A stretch of 64,000 bases of DNA from Desulfobacteraceae bacterium (lineage in GTDB: Bacteria; Desulfobacterota; Desulfobacteria; Desulfobacterales; JACKCP01). Of this stretch, positions 55,250-63,493 are shown one piece after another. A program made the position numbers and the translations under genes. The notes below the pieces were generated by a model. The model saw only the letters and a program-made list of their open reading frames with translations. It ran no database searches and had not been told where the DNA came from. Numbering within the stretch: position 1 is the stretch's first letter; each line of letters begins with the position of its first letter. The stretch covers positions 62,001 to 126,000 of the forward strand of contig JACKCP010000002.1 of assembly GCA_020633955.1 (NCBI GenBank). The letters are read 5' to 3'.

Positions 55250-56017
55250 ATGAATTACATAAGACTGACAAAAGAAAACATAGATTCAGAACATATTTGC
55301 TGTGCTTTTTCAGACAAAAAATGCAAACAAAGCTATCAGATGAAAAAGGACTGGCTCAAAAAGGAATTTGAAAACGGTTATATTTTCACAAGACTTGATG
55401 AACGAGCAAAGGTTTTTATTGAATACGGCCCTGCAGAAAAAGCATGGGTTCCGGTTTGGGCACCCGGCTACCTTATGATAGGATGCTTCTGGGTCTCAGG
55501 AAAATACAAATCCAATGGACATGGTAAGCATTTACTGAATGAAGCTGTTGAAACAGCAGAAAAACTTGGTAAAAAAGGTCTTGTTACTATAGTTGGCAAA
55601 AAAAAATTCCATTTCATGAGTGATACAAAATGGCTTCTGAAACAGGGATTTGAAATATGCGAAACAATTATGAATGGTTTCAGTCTGATTTCTCTTGATT
55701 TACAGAAAAACAGCTCAAGGCCCTTTTTTAATGACTGCGTAAAAACAGACCCGAAAATAGAAAATAAAGGCTGCACAGTATACTACTCAAACAGGTGTCC
55801 CTATGCTGAATATCATGTAATAAATTCACTTGAAGATTCATGCAGAAAAAGAAAGATACCTTTAAAAACCATAAAATTTGAGTCTATGGAACAGGCACAG
55901 TCATCTCCTACACCTGCAACTATTTTTTCACTTTATTTGGACGGAAAATTTATCACTACGGACATAAGTGCATGTATGGATTCACGTTTTGATAAAATAA
56001 CAGGTTTTGGTTCTTAA
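55250..56017 (+). CDS. GNAT acetyltransferase with YoaP-type C-terminal domain
   Basis: A 255-residue enzyme. The first half is a GNAT fold (about 1-150) with the acetyl-CoA loop region SGKYKSNGHGKHLL near 83. The C-terminal part (about 170-250; CTVYYSNRCPYAEYHV, SPTPATIFSLYLDGKFIT) matches the YoaP-like extension, which has a thioredoxin-like CxxxxC/P flavour. A GGAAAAAA ribosome site precedes the ATG. Substrate unknown. It is probably a separate transcript from the caspase-associated genes. Confidence 0.82.
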   Translation: MNYIRLTKENIDSEHICCAFSDKKCKQSYQMKKDWLKKEFENGYIFTRLDERAKVFIEYGPAEKAWVPVWAPGYLMIGCFWVSGKYKSNGHGKHLLNEAVETAEKLGKKGLVTIVGKKKFHFMSDTKWLLKQGFEICETIMNGFSLISLDLQKNSSRPFFNDCVKTDPKIENKGCTVYYSNRCPYAEYHVINSLEDSCRKRKIPLKTIKFESMEQAQSSPTPATIFSLYLDGKFITTDISACMDSRFDKITGFGS

Positions 56018-56199
56018 ACTCAGCTGCAATTTATCAAAAAACATTTCTTCAAAGGATAATTTACTGTACTTTTTACATTTATTGATTCTTTATTCATCTT
56101 TCCACCACGACTTGTAATTCCTGCAATTACTAAACCAAGAAGCACCCGGTTTATATCTTAAAAAAATTAAACCTAACCGAGAATAAATTTTAAAAAAAA

Positions 56200-56778
56200 T
56201 CAAAATCTGCCTTTTATCCACCTCAAAACAAAACCTATTACAGGAAGGCGTTCAAAAACAAGGCTTGAATCCCAGTAGTCCTGGTGAAAAACAAGCATCC
56301 CTTTTTCATCAAATCTCAAGTGCGACATTCCAGGTGCCTTGATAAGCTCGTCCTTTTTTCTTTCAAGCCTTAAATACATTGTCCATCTTACGTAATACTC
56401 ACCTTTGTCAACTGCAACATCATGAATATCAAATCTGCATTCATGAACAGTTTTTGCGCTTTTAAGAAAATAATCCTTAATATCCTTTATTCCTGTTACT
56501 TCCTTGTATCCGTCCCTGAAATAGGCATTTCTGGAATATATTTTTTCAATATTTTTATCTATTACTTCATATGAAAAGACCTTATAAAAATTTTTAAAAT
56601 CATCAATCGCCTTTTGTTCTTCCTTTGAGCCCTGAACAAGAGTTTCATTTTTCACTGGACTGGTTTTTTCAATATATTTGTCATATTCCATATTGTAGTC
56701 TCCGTTATTGTTTTTTGCAGAAGAACAGCCTGAAATAAAAACCAAAAAAATTATCATTAATATTTTTTTATTAACCAC
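56200..56778 (-). CDS. NTF2/SnoaL-like lipoprotein of the fatty-acid-modification operon
   Basis: A 192-residue protein with a lipoprotein signal (LVFISGCSS, cysteine near 19). The mature part (about 55-170) reads as an NTF2/SnoaL cone fold: a helix FYKVFSYEVIDKNIEKIYS, then strands ending in MSHLRFDEKGMLVFHQDYWD. The start is GTG with AAGGGA upstream, overlapping the methyltransferase gene by 8 nt. Such proteins occur with cyclopropane-type enzymes and may bind the lipid product. The role is inferred. Confidence 0.78.
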   Translation of the reverse strand: MVNKKILMIIFLVFISGCSSAKNNNGDYNMEYDKYIEKTSPVKNETLVQGSKEEQKAIDDFKNFYKVFSYEVIDKNIEKIYSRNAYFRDGYKEVTGIKDIKDYFLKSAKTVHECRFDIHDVAVDKGEYYVRWTMYLRLERKKDELIKAPGMSHLRFDEKGMLVFHQDYWDSSLVFERLPVIGFVLRWIKGRF

Positions 56779-58777
56779 AAAAAAAATCCCTTTCAGAGTT
56801 AATAAGAGCCTTGTTATAAGGCCTTGTCAAAACAATCTGAATATTTAAAGCTCCCCTAGCTTCAAAAATTGCTTCACAGGAATTAAGATAAAACTTCCAT
56901 TTTCTCATGAAAATATCATCAAATCCAAGGGCCTTGATTTTATCTTTATTCTTAGAAAAATTTTCATCCCATTGTCTTAAGGTCTTTGCATAATGGGGGC
57001 CGATATTTTCTAGATTTTCAATTACAAGTTTTGTTTTAGATGAAAGCCTTTTTGATATTTCTGTAAGGGAAAGAAGATGTCCTCCCGGAAAAATATGCTT
57101 TTGTATCCAGTCGTATTTGTACTTGTATGTAAAATATTCCTGATCCGGAACTGTAATCCCCTGAATTACTGCAATCCCTTCTTTTTTCAGAAGAGAATCA
57201 ATTTTTTTAAAATATTTAGAACAATATTTTTCTCCAACAGCCTCAATCATTTCAACTGAAACAATTTTGTCAAATTTCCCCTTAATTTTTCTGTAATCTG
57301 ATAAAACTATATTTATTTTATCTTCAAGTTTTTCTTTTTTTACTCTTTTTACGGCATAATCATACTGCTCCTTTGAAATTGTTACGCCTGTCAATTTACA
57401 GCCGGTTTTTTTAACTGCATATACGGCAAAGCCGCCCCACCCGCACCCAATTTCAAGAACATGATCATTTTCAGTTATTGCTGCCTTTTTTATCAGGGCA
57501 TCCATTTTGTTTATCTGTGAAGTGAAGAGATCATCATCTTTTTCAAGATAAATTCCCGACGAATAAATCATATTTTCATCAAGGAAAAGGCTGAAAAAAT
57601 CATTGTTTAAATCATAATGCCTGCTTATATTTTTTTTGCTTCCCCTCAATGAATTCGGATTGTCTTTTCCACTGAGTTTTCTCAGATAATATTTAAGATA
57701 AAGAGAAACAGAAAATTTTTTGGAGGAAACATCTGTGTTTAAAATAAAAAATTTTATTAAAGACACAAGGTCATCTGTTTCAAATACTGAGTTCATATAT
57801 GCTTCGCCAAGTCCAATATCTCTTTTTTTCAATACATCTGCAAAAAAACTGTAGTCATTGATATAAAGATCAGCATATTTTGTCTGTGAAAAATTTCCCT
57901 TTTTAAAACTTTTGTTTCCCGGAAGAAAAATATCTATATTGCCGTTTTTAAAATATGAAAGTCTCTTTAAAAACAGAAATTTTGAAATTTTCTGAAAAAT
58001 TGAATAAGGAGATTTTTTTATTGTCATTTTATCTTTTGCAACAGGCTTGTCATTGTATTCAAGTTTTTTTGCAAAAAACAGTTTAAAGGCTTCCTTGTAA
58101 ATTGCAGGTTTTGTAAGATGTGGAATAATATGAAATTTTAAAACAGCGTTTAAAAAATTTTTATCTGAAAAATCAAGCCTTTTATTTTCTTTCAGTTCTG
58201 CGTAAAAAAACGGTTTCAAATCCTTTTCAAGTTCAATTTTAATTGAAAAATCATTTTCTTTTATTTGAAAATAAAAATTGTATTTTCCCTCGATCTTATT
58301 GAATGGAGAAACATGAAATGCTTTATCTGAAGTAGCTTTAAAAACTCCGTCTTTTTCTTCAACATCAAGGATATAAAGATGTCTTTCACCAAAAGTATTG
58401 TTTACTTCAGCAGCAGCACATAAAAATTTATTGCTATCGTCAAAGCAAAAATAAAAACTTACAGGATTAAACACTTTTTTAAAAAAATACCCGCATGAAG
58501 TTGAAAGATAAACTTTCTTTACAGGTTTTTCAAAACCTGAGTTTTTAAGAAACATTAAAATTTTGGATTTTAAAGACAAGCCGTTTTCATCGAGATAGTC
58601 TTTATCATTTATAAAAAAAACACCTTTTTTATTGTGGGAAAATAAATAATTTTTTCCTGATAAATAAGAAAGCTCATCCAAATCAAAAATGAAAAATAAA
58701 AGTTTTCTCTTAAACTTATGTTCTGCAGGATAAAGCCTTGAATGTCCGAGTTCACCAAAATAAATCCCCTGTTTCAT
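56771..58777 (-). CDS. DUF1365 fused to cyclopropane-fatty-acid-synthase-like methyltransferase
   Basis: A 668-residue fusion. The N-terminal part (about 1-235) is a DUF1365 domain (YFGELGHSRLYPAEHKFKRK; NPVSFYFCFDD near 107). The C-terminal part (about 290-665) is a class I SAM methyltransferase of the CFA synthase type with SRHYDLNNDFFSLFLDENMIYSSGI (read in two pieces near 385), VLEIGCGWGGFAVYAVKK near 440 and VEMIEAVGEKY near 510. It should methylate unsaturated phospholipid acyl chains at the membrane. The two domains are usually encoded by neighbouring genes. GGAG precedes the ATG, and it overlaps the FAD gene by 4 nt. Confidence 0.88.
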   Translation of the reverse strand: MKQGIYFGELGHSRLYPAEHKFKRKLLFFIFDLDELSYLSGKNYLFSHNKKGVFFINDKDYLDENGLSLKSKILMFLKNSGFEKPVKKVYLSTSCGYFFKKVFNPVSFYFCFDDSNKFLCAAAEVNNTFGERHLYILDVEEKDGVFKATSDKAFHVSPFNKIEGKYNFYFQIKENDFSIKIELEKDLKPFFYAELKENKRLDFSDKNFLNAVLKFHIIPHLTKPAIYKEAFKLFFAKKLEYNDKPVAKDKMTIKKSPYSIFQKISKFLFLKRLSYFKNGNIDIFLPGNKSFKKGNFSQTKYADLYINDYSFFADVLKKRDIGLGEAYMNSVFETDDLVSLIKFFILNTDVSSKKFSVSLYLKYYLRKLSGKDNPNSLRGSKKNISRHYDLNNDFFSLFLDENMIYSSGIYLEKDDDLFTSQINKMDALIKKAAITENDHVLEIGCGWGGFAVYAVKKTGCKLTGVTISKEQYDYAVKRVKKEKLEDKINIVLSDYRKIKGKFDKIVSVEMIEAVGEKYCSKYFKKIDSLLKKEGIAVIQGITVPDQEYFTYKYKYDWIQKHIFPGGHLLSLTEISKRLSSKTKLVIENLENIGPHYAKTLRQWDENFSKNKDKIKALGFDDIFMRKWKFYLNSCEAIFEARGALNIQIVLTRPYNKALINSERDFFCG

Positions 58778-60030
58778 AATGATTCTCCAAAAATTTTGCA
58801 GACTTTTATACCTGAATTTATTCCGTCTTCATGAAATCCGTACCCAAAATAACTTCCACAGAAAAAAATATTTTTATTTTTATTGTTAAGCCTTTGAAGC
58901 CTGTCCTGGGTTTCCATGGTTTCCCTTGTAAAAACAGGATGTGTATAAATTATTTCCTTTATAAGCTTATTTTTTTCAATTTCTCTCTGGGGATTTAAGG
59001 TAACAAGATATCTTTTTTCAGAGTTTAGTTTCTGAAGCCTTGTCATATCGTAGGTTATGCATGCAGGAGAATTTTTCTCCATATTTTCCTCCTTAAGATA
59101 ATTCCAGGAGGCATAGGCTCTTTTATTGTCAGGCATGAAACTTAAATCATGGTGAAGGCATACCCTGTTTTTTGAATATGTCCACGGACCTAAAAGCTTA
59201 ACCTGGTCAGGGTCAGGATTTTCAAGCATTTTAAAGGCCTCGTCGGCATGGGCTGCAATTATTATTTTATCAAATTTTAAAACCTCACTGTCTTCAAAAA
59301 CAATTTCAGGATTATTAAGATTTTGTTTTACACTCACAGCTTTTTTATTTTTAAATACTTTTCCGTTAAATCCTTTTAAAAAAGCATCAACATAAGAACT
59401 GCTTCCGTTTTCTACAAAATACCACTGGGGCTGGTCTGTCACGGAAAGAAGACCGTGGTTGTTATAAAAATTTGCAAAGGAAAGCATGGGAAATCTTGCA
59501 ATTTTATCCTGTGGTGCAGACCAGATTGCAGAGGCCATTGGAAGAATATATTTTTCCTCGAATGATTTTGAAAAATTATTCAGTTCAAGAAACTGACCTA
59601 TGCATAAATCATTGTTTCCATAAGTGATAAATTTTTTAGTCAGTTTAAAAAATTTCATTATTTCATATAAAAACTTATAATAGCTTAAATCCAGAATATT
59701 TTTCCTTTGTGCAAAAATTGTATCTAAACTGGATGTTGAATAATAAAAATCTTTTTTTCTGTCGCAGTATCCAAAGGACATATCGGTTTTTATTCTGTTG
59801 ATTTTCAGTTTATCAAGAAAAGCGGTCAAATTTGGATATGTTTTGTCATTCATTACAATAAAACCTGTATCAACCCTAACATTTTCATCTGTTGTTACAG
59901 TGTTTGTGTGGCCTCCGATGTAGTTGTTCTTTTCAAAAAGAGATACATTATGATTTTTTGATAGAATAAATGCGGGACTGATTCCGGATATACCTGAGCC
60001 TATTACGGCAATGTTGAGTTTATCAGCCAT
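58774..60030 (-). CDS. FAD-dependent amine-oxidase-like oxidoreductase
   Basis: A 418-residue flavoprotein. The dinucleotide loop IAVIGSGISGISPAFIL near residue 7 and EKNNYIGGHTNTV near 33 are typical of the NAD(P)-binding/amine-oxidase family that lies beside CFA-type methyltransferases. FFCGSYFGYGFHEDGINSG near 390 is the C-terminal FAD-contact motif. It overlaps the methyltransferase gene by 4 nt and heads the operon. Its likely role is oxidation or desaturation of methylated acyl chains. The substrate is inferred only. Confidence 0.85.
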   Translation of the reverse strand: MADKLNIAVIGSGISGISPAFILSKNHNVSLFEKNNYIGGHTNTVTTDENVRVDTGFIVMNDKTYPNLTAFLDKLKINRIKTDMSFGYCDRKKDFYYSTSSLDTIFAQRKNILDLSYYKFLYEIMKFFKLTKKFITYGNNDLCIGQFLELNNFSKSFEEKYILPMASAIWSAPQDKIARFPMLSFANFYNNHGLLSVTDQPQWYFVENGSSSYVDAFLKGFNGKVFKNKKAVSVKQNLNNPEIVFEDSEVLKFDKIIIAAHADEAFKMLENPDPDQVKLLGPWTYSKNRVCLHHDLSFMPDNKRAYASWNYLKEENMEKNSPACITYDMTRLQKLNSEKRYLVTLNPQREIEKNKLIKEIIYTHPVFTRETMETQDRLQRLNNKNKNIFFCGSYFGYGFHEDGINSGIKVCKIFGESL

Positions 60031-60152
60031 ATTTGTCTTCTTTATTTGAATTTTAATTTGTGATTCTTTTAAAGAGAGTAAATAAAAGCTGAAATTTAGT
60101 CAAGTTTAGACAGCCCGCAAATTTCAAAACTAACTTTTTAGTGCAGTAAATT

Positions 60153-60809
60153 TTAAATTTTGTTTCCACCTGAAAAAAAATCAGACCAGAGATTTCCAAG
60201 AAGTTTTGGGAATACAGTTTCAAAATCAAGCTGAAGATTGACAAGCCCTCTTGTCTCAAGAACATCTCTTGCAATAAAGGCAGGTTCTGCCATCTGACAA
60301 AGACCTATCATAAGTGAAAAACTGCCAATAAAGAGCTCGATCAGCTCTCTTTTTTCAATAAAAGGAAATAAACCCATTATGTCAGAAGCTGTTTTTTCAA
60401 TACGAGTATTAAGATATTCTTTAAACTCAACCACAACCTCATAATCACCGCATTTTTCCATTATAAGATTGTATCTGCTTCCAAGCCTGACAAGAAGGAA
60501 ATCAGATGCAAAACCAGACATTACTTCCATTAAGCGTCCAGGAGAAATTTCATTATTTAAAACTGAATCAATTTTATCAAAGCAGTTTCCTATACATTGT
60601 CTCAGGATTTCAAGATCCATTGCCTCCCTTGTTTTGAAGTATAAATAAATGGTTCCCTTGGCAAGACCTGCGTTTTTTGCAATTTCTGAAACAGGTATGG
60701 AAATATTCTTCTCTTCAACATATTTTTTTTTTGCTGTCTCAATAATCGCCTGTTTTCTTTCAGCTTTTGCCTTATCACTGATTGCACGTTTTTTTATTAT
60801 CTTTTCCAA
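60153..60809 (-). CDS. TetR-family repressor, divergent from aldehyde dehydrogenase
   Basis: A 218-residue regulator with an N-terminal helix-turn-helix (IPVSEIAKNAGLAKGTIYLYFKTREAM, about residues 37-63). The start is TTG, supported by a GAGGGGG ribosome site 4 nt upstream. The C-terminal ligand domain is unremarkable. It is divergently arranged with the aldehyde dehydrogenase gene across 81 nt that contain a perfect 15-bp dyad overlapping a promoter. It may also control the fatty-acid operon that follows it in the same direction. Confidence 0.88.
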   Translation of the reverse strand: MEKIIKKRAISDKAKAERKQAIIETAKKKYVEEKNISIPVSEIAKNAGLAKGTIYLYFKTREAMDLEILRQCIGNCFDKIDSVLNNEISPGRLMEVMSGFASDFLLVRLGSRYNLIMEKCGDYEVVVEFKEYLNTRIEKTASDIMGLFPFIEKRELIELFIGSFSLMIGLCQMAEPAFIARDVLETRGLVNLQLDFETVFPKLLGNLWSDFFSGGNKI

Positions 60810-60825
60810 CTTTCCCCCTCAAAAC

Positions 60826-60854
60826 TTGACAAATGACTCCGGGTCATATAATAA
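60826..60854 (+). promoter_or_regulatory. Promoter with overlapping TetR-type operator
   Basis: TTGACA at 60826-60831 and TAATAA at 60849-60854 have a 17-nt spacer; a perfect TATAAT at 60847 with a 15-nt spacer is the alternative. ATGAC-TCCGG-GTCAT at 60833-60847 is a palindrome lying inside the spacer, where a bound repressor would block polymerase. It lies 36 nt or more before the dehydrogenase start and just upstream of the repressor gene. Confidence 0.7.
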
Positions 60855-60890
60855 ATGACTTAAATTCATTTATATTTTTAAGGAGACATC

Positions 60891-62261
60891 ATGTCAAACA
60901 CAATACATTCAATTATCCAAAAACAAACCGCATTTTACCAGAAAGGATGTACCATTGATTTCAAATCAAGAAAACAAAGACTTGAAATACTCTTAAAATC
61001 TCTTGAGGACTATACTCCAGAAATTACTCGGGCTCTTAAAAAAGACCTGGGGAAATCTCATGAAGAAGCTCTCATGACAGAAATACGAGAGGTTAGAAAA
61101 GAAATTGAATATACAATAAAAAATTTTCAAAAATGGGCAAAAATAAAAAAAGTTCCAACACCAGTCACATTATTTGGTTCAAAAAGCCGGATAATCCCAG
61201 AACCTCTTGGCAAGATACTTATTATAGCCCCATGGAATTATCCTTTCAACCTTTCAGTAATGCCTGTAATCCCTGCACTTGCAGCGGGAAATACCGTTAT
61301 AATAAAGCCCTCCGAGCTTGCACCTGAAACTTCTTCAGTTATTTGTGATATGATATCAAAAAATTTTTCCAGTGAAGAGATTGCGGTAATTGAAGGAGGA
61401 GTTGATGAAACATCAGAACTTTTAAACCACCCCTTTGATCATATTTTTTTTACAGGAGGTGAGACTGTAGGAAAAATTGTCATGAAAGCAGCTTCAGCAA
61501 ATCTTACTCCTGTAACACTTGAGCTTGGAGGAAAGTCACCTGCAATTGTATTAAAAGATGCTAATATTAAAACTTCTGCAAAAAGAATTGCATGGGCAAA
61601 ATTTACAAATGCCGGTCAGACCTGCGTGGCACCAGACTATGTGCTTATTGACAGATCTGTAAAGGATGATTTTTTAAAAGAGATTAAAAAAAGTGTGGTT
61701 TCTTTTTATGGTGAAAATCCAAAAGAAAGTCCTTTCTACGGAAGAATAATAAATGACAGACACTTTGAAAGGCTTGAAAAGCTATTAAAAAACCAGAAAC
61801 CTGTTACAAAACTTGAGACAGATTCAAAAGCAAGATATATAGCACCAACAGTCCTTGACGAGGTTTCAACAGAAAGCCCTGTAATGCAGGAGGAAATTTT
61901 CGGGCCTGTTCTTCCGGTTCTTACTGTTGACTCGATCAATGAAGCAATTGATTTTGTAACAAAAAGACCAAAACCTCTTGCTCTTTATGTTTTTTCAGAA
62001 AATAAAAAAAACTCCAGTGAAGTGCTGTTAAAAACATCATCTGGCGGTGCATGTGTAAATGATGCCATTGTCCATCTTTCATCCCATCACCTGCCCTTTG
62101 GAGGTGTTGGCATAAGCGGAATGGGCGCTTATCATGGACGCTTTGGATTTGAAACATTCTCCCACTTTAAATCAGTTGTAAGTTCAACCACAAAATTTGA
62201 TATTCCCCTTAGATATCCTCCTTTCCCGAAATGGTTCAAAAAACTCATGAATATATTGTAA
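60891..62261 (+). CDS. aldehyde dehydrogenase (class 3-like)
   Basis: A 456-residue NAD(P)-dependent aldehyde dehydrogenase. The catalytic cysteine is in NAGQTCVAPDY near 243, the general-base glutamate in TLELGGKSPA near 209, and the cofactor loop in FFTGGETVGKIV near 186. IIAPWNYPFNL near 107 and the short length match the class 3/coniferyl-aldehyde-type group that oxidises fatty or aromatic aldehydes. AAGGAG precedes the ATG. It is controlled by the divergent TetR gene through the shared operator. Confidence 0.93.
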   Translation: MSNTIHSIIQKQTAFYQKGCTIDFKSRKQRLEILLKSLEDYTPEITRALKKDLGKSHEEALMTEIREVRKEIEYTIKNFQKWAKIKKVPTPVTLFGSKSRIIPEPLGKILIIAPWNYPFNLSVMPVIPALAAGNTVIIKPSELAPETSSVICDMISKNFSSEEIAVIEGGVDETSELLNHPFDHIFFTGGETVGKIVMKAASANLTPVTLELGGKSPAIVLKDANIKTSAKRIAWAKFTNAGQTCVAPDYVLIDRSVKDDFLKEIKKSVVSFYGENPKESPFYGRIINDRHFERLEKLLKNQKPVTKLETDSKARYIAPTVLDEVSTESPVMQEEIFGPVLPVLTVDSINEAIDFVTKRPKPLALYVFSENKKNSSEVLLKTSSGGACVNDAIVHLSSHHLPFGGVGISGMGAYHGRFGFETFSHFKSVVSSTTKFDIPLRYPPFPKWFKKLMNIL

Positions 62262-62390
62262 CCCTTTATATTTTTAAAATCTCATGAATTGTGACTGCCG
62301 GGAATTAAAACTCGGCTGACTGAATGAGAGGCTAAAAAAACAGTTTTCATTTACAAGCTGTTTATAACAAAAATACAAAAGGGAAAAAAA

Positions 62391-62564
62391 ATGGTTGAAT
62401 TATTCGGATTTTTTGTTTTTATTGCAGTCTGGGTTCTTATGCAGAAAGTGATACTCCCGAAAATGGGGGTGCCTACATGAATGAGCGATGCTTGTCAGGT
62501 GACAAGAAAAGAGATAAATGGAAAACCAGCAGAAAAAACCAATAATAAAAGACGAAGATTCTGA
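62391..62564 (+). CDS. candidate small membrane selenoprotein (UGA at codon 30)
   Basis: ATG at 62391 with an AAAGGG ribosome site opens a frame encoding a one-helix membrane protein (LFGFFVFIAVWVLMQ, residues 4-18) and then ILPKMGVPT. The next codon is UGA (62478). If it is read as selenocysteine, the frame continues U-MSDACQVTRKE with a cysteine five residues later and a lysine-rich tail, ending at a second UGA (62562) after 57 residues. A 6-bp hairpin with loop AGGT begins 11 nt after the UGA, as in bacterial SECIS elements. Without readthrough the product is a 29-residue peptide ending in GVPT. The tail overlaps the sigma-factor gene by 47 nt. Not proven. Confidence 0.6.
62478..62506 (+). 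promoter_or_regulatory. Candidate bacterial SECIS element
   Basis: UGA at 62478-62480 is followed by CTTGTC (62491-62496), loop AGGT (62497-62500) and GACAAG (62501-62506), a perfect 6-bp stem. The loop begins 16 nt after the UGA and has G in its second position. These are the two features expected of bacterial SECIS hairpins, and the loop resembles the AGGU of E. coli fdhF. Confidence 0.6.
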
Positions 62565-63126
62565 TCTTATTTTAGAGATAAAAAACGGCCGGACTGATTT
62601 GTATGAAACCCTTCTTTCAAAGTACGAAACAAGGATTTACAACTTCGGCCTTAGAATGTGCAAAGATGTTTCAGACGCGGAAGACCTTGTTCAGGAAACA
62701 TTTATTAATATCTTCAGATATCTTAAAGACTTCAGAATGGAGTCCAAATTTAAAAACTGGGCCTATAAAATTGCAGCCTCAGTCTGCATGAAGATAAAAA
62801 AAAGAAATAATGTTACTGAAACAGAGCTTTCCCTGGATGATATTCTTCCAGCAGACAGAGAAAAGGAAGTTTCGTCTAAAATACCCTCTTGGGTAAATCA
62901 GCCTGCAGAAGCTCTGATGAACAAGGAAATGTACCTTGAAATAAAAAGAGAAATAGACAATCTTCCTCCAAGCTACAGAATAATTCTTGTTTTAAGAGAT
63001 ATGGAAGATTTTTCAACCAGAGAGGTTTCAGAAATTCTTGATCTTTCTGAATCAAATGTAAAGGTAAGGCTTCACAGAGCAAGAAGTTTTGTAAGGGAAG
63101 GCTTAAAGAGGTACTTCAATGACTGA
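62518..63126 (+). CDS. ECF-type RNA polymerase sigma factor
   Basis: A 202-residue extracytoplasmic-function sigma factor. Region 2 is readable (DAEDLVQETFINIFRYLKDF near 51-70, FKNWAYKIA near 78), and region 4 is a helix-turn-helix (LPPSYRIILVLRDMEDFSTREVSEILDLSESNVKVRLHRAR, about 152-192; given here in overlapping parts). A short insert separates the regions. It overlaps the zinc-finger anti-sigma gene by 8 nt, the usual sigma/anti-sigma arrangement. Its start lies inside the readthrough tail of the candidate selenoprotein gene. Confidence 0.93.
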   Translation: MENQQKKPIIKDEDSDLILEIKNGRTDLYETLLSKYETRIYNFGLRMCKDVSDAEDLVQETFINIFRYLKDFRMESKFKNWAYKIAASVCMKIKKRNNVTETELSLDDILPADREKEVSSKIPSWVNQPAEALMNKEMYLEIKREIDNLPPSYRIILVLRDMEDFSTREVSEILDLSESNVKVRLHRARSFVREGLKRYFND

Positions 63127-63376
63127 TAATGAAAAATATTCAAACCACTGTATTCAAATGTTTGAAGTCTATTCCCAGTATCTTGACGGAGAACTCGATG
63201 AAAACCAGAGAACAGAAGTTGAACACCACATAGAAACATGCAGTGAATGCAGAGCCTGCTTCATGACACTCAAAAAAACCAAGGAACTGTGTTCTAAAAT
63301 GCCTAGAGTCAAAGCTCCAGATGACTTCACATCAAGACTTCATTCCAGAATAAGAAACATTTTAGACTGCAAATAA
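63119..63376 (+). CDS. zinc-finger (zf-HC2) anti-sigma factor, soluble
   Basis: An 85-residue protein with the anti-sigma zinc pattern: cysteine 11 (or histidine 10), then QYLDGEL and His37-x3-Cys41-x2-Cys44 in HIETCSEC. Further cysteines (near 47, 58 and 84) could add redox sensitivity. There is no membrane helix, so it would act in the cytoplasm, as ZAS-type thiol sensors do. It overlaps the sigma-factor gene by 8 nt. Release of sigma on thiol oxidation is an inference from the family. Confidence 0.85.
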   Translation: MTDNEKYSNHCIQMFEVYSQYLDGELDENQRTEVEHHIETCSECRACFMTLKKTKELCSKMPRVKAPDDFTSRLHSRIRNILDCK

Positions 63377-63493
63377 AATTCATGGGATATTATGTGATGG
63401 TTTTGATTTAGGATTGACTTAACCCTTATTCTGGTTATTTTTACCTTGCTTGAAAAAATATAAAATTTTTAAACTGTTAAAACAGGTCAGACA

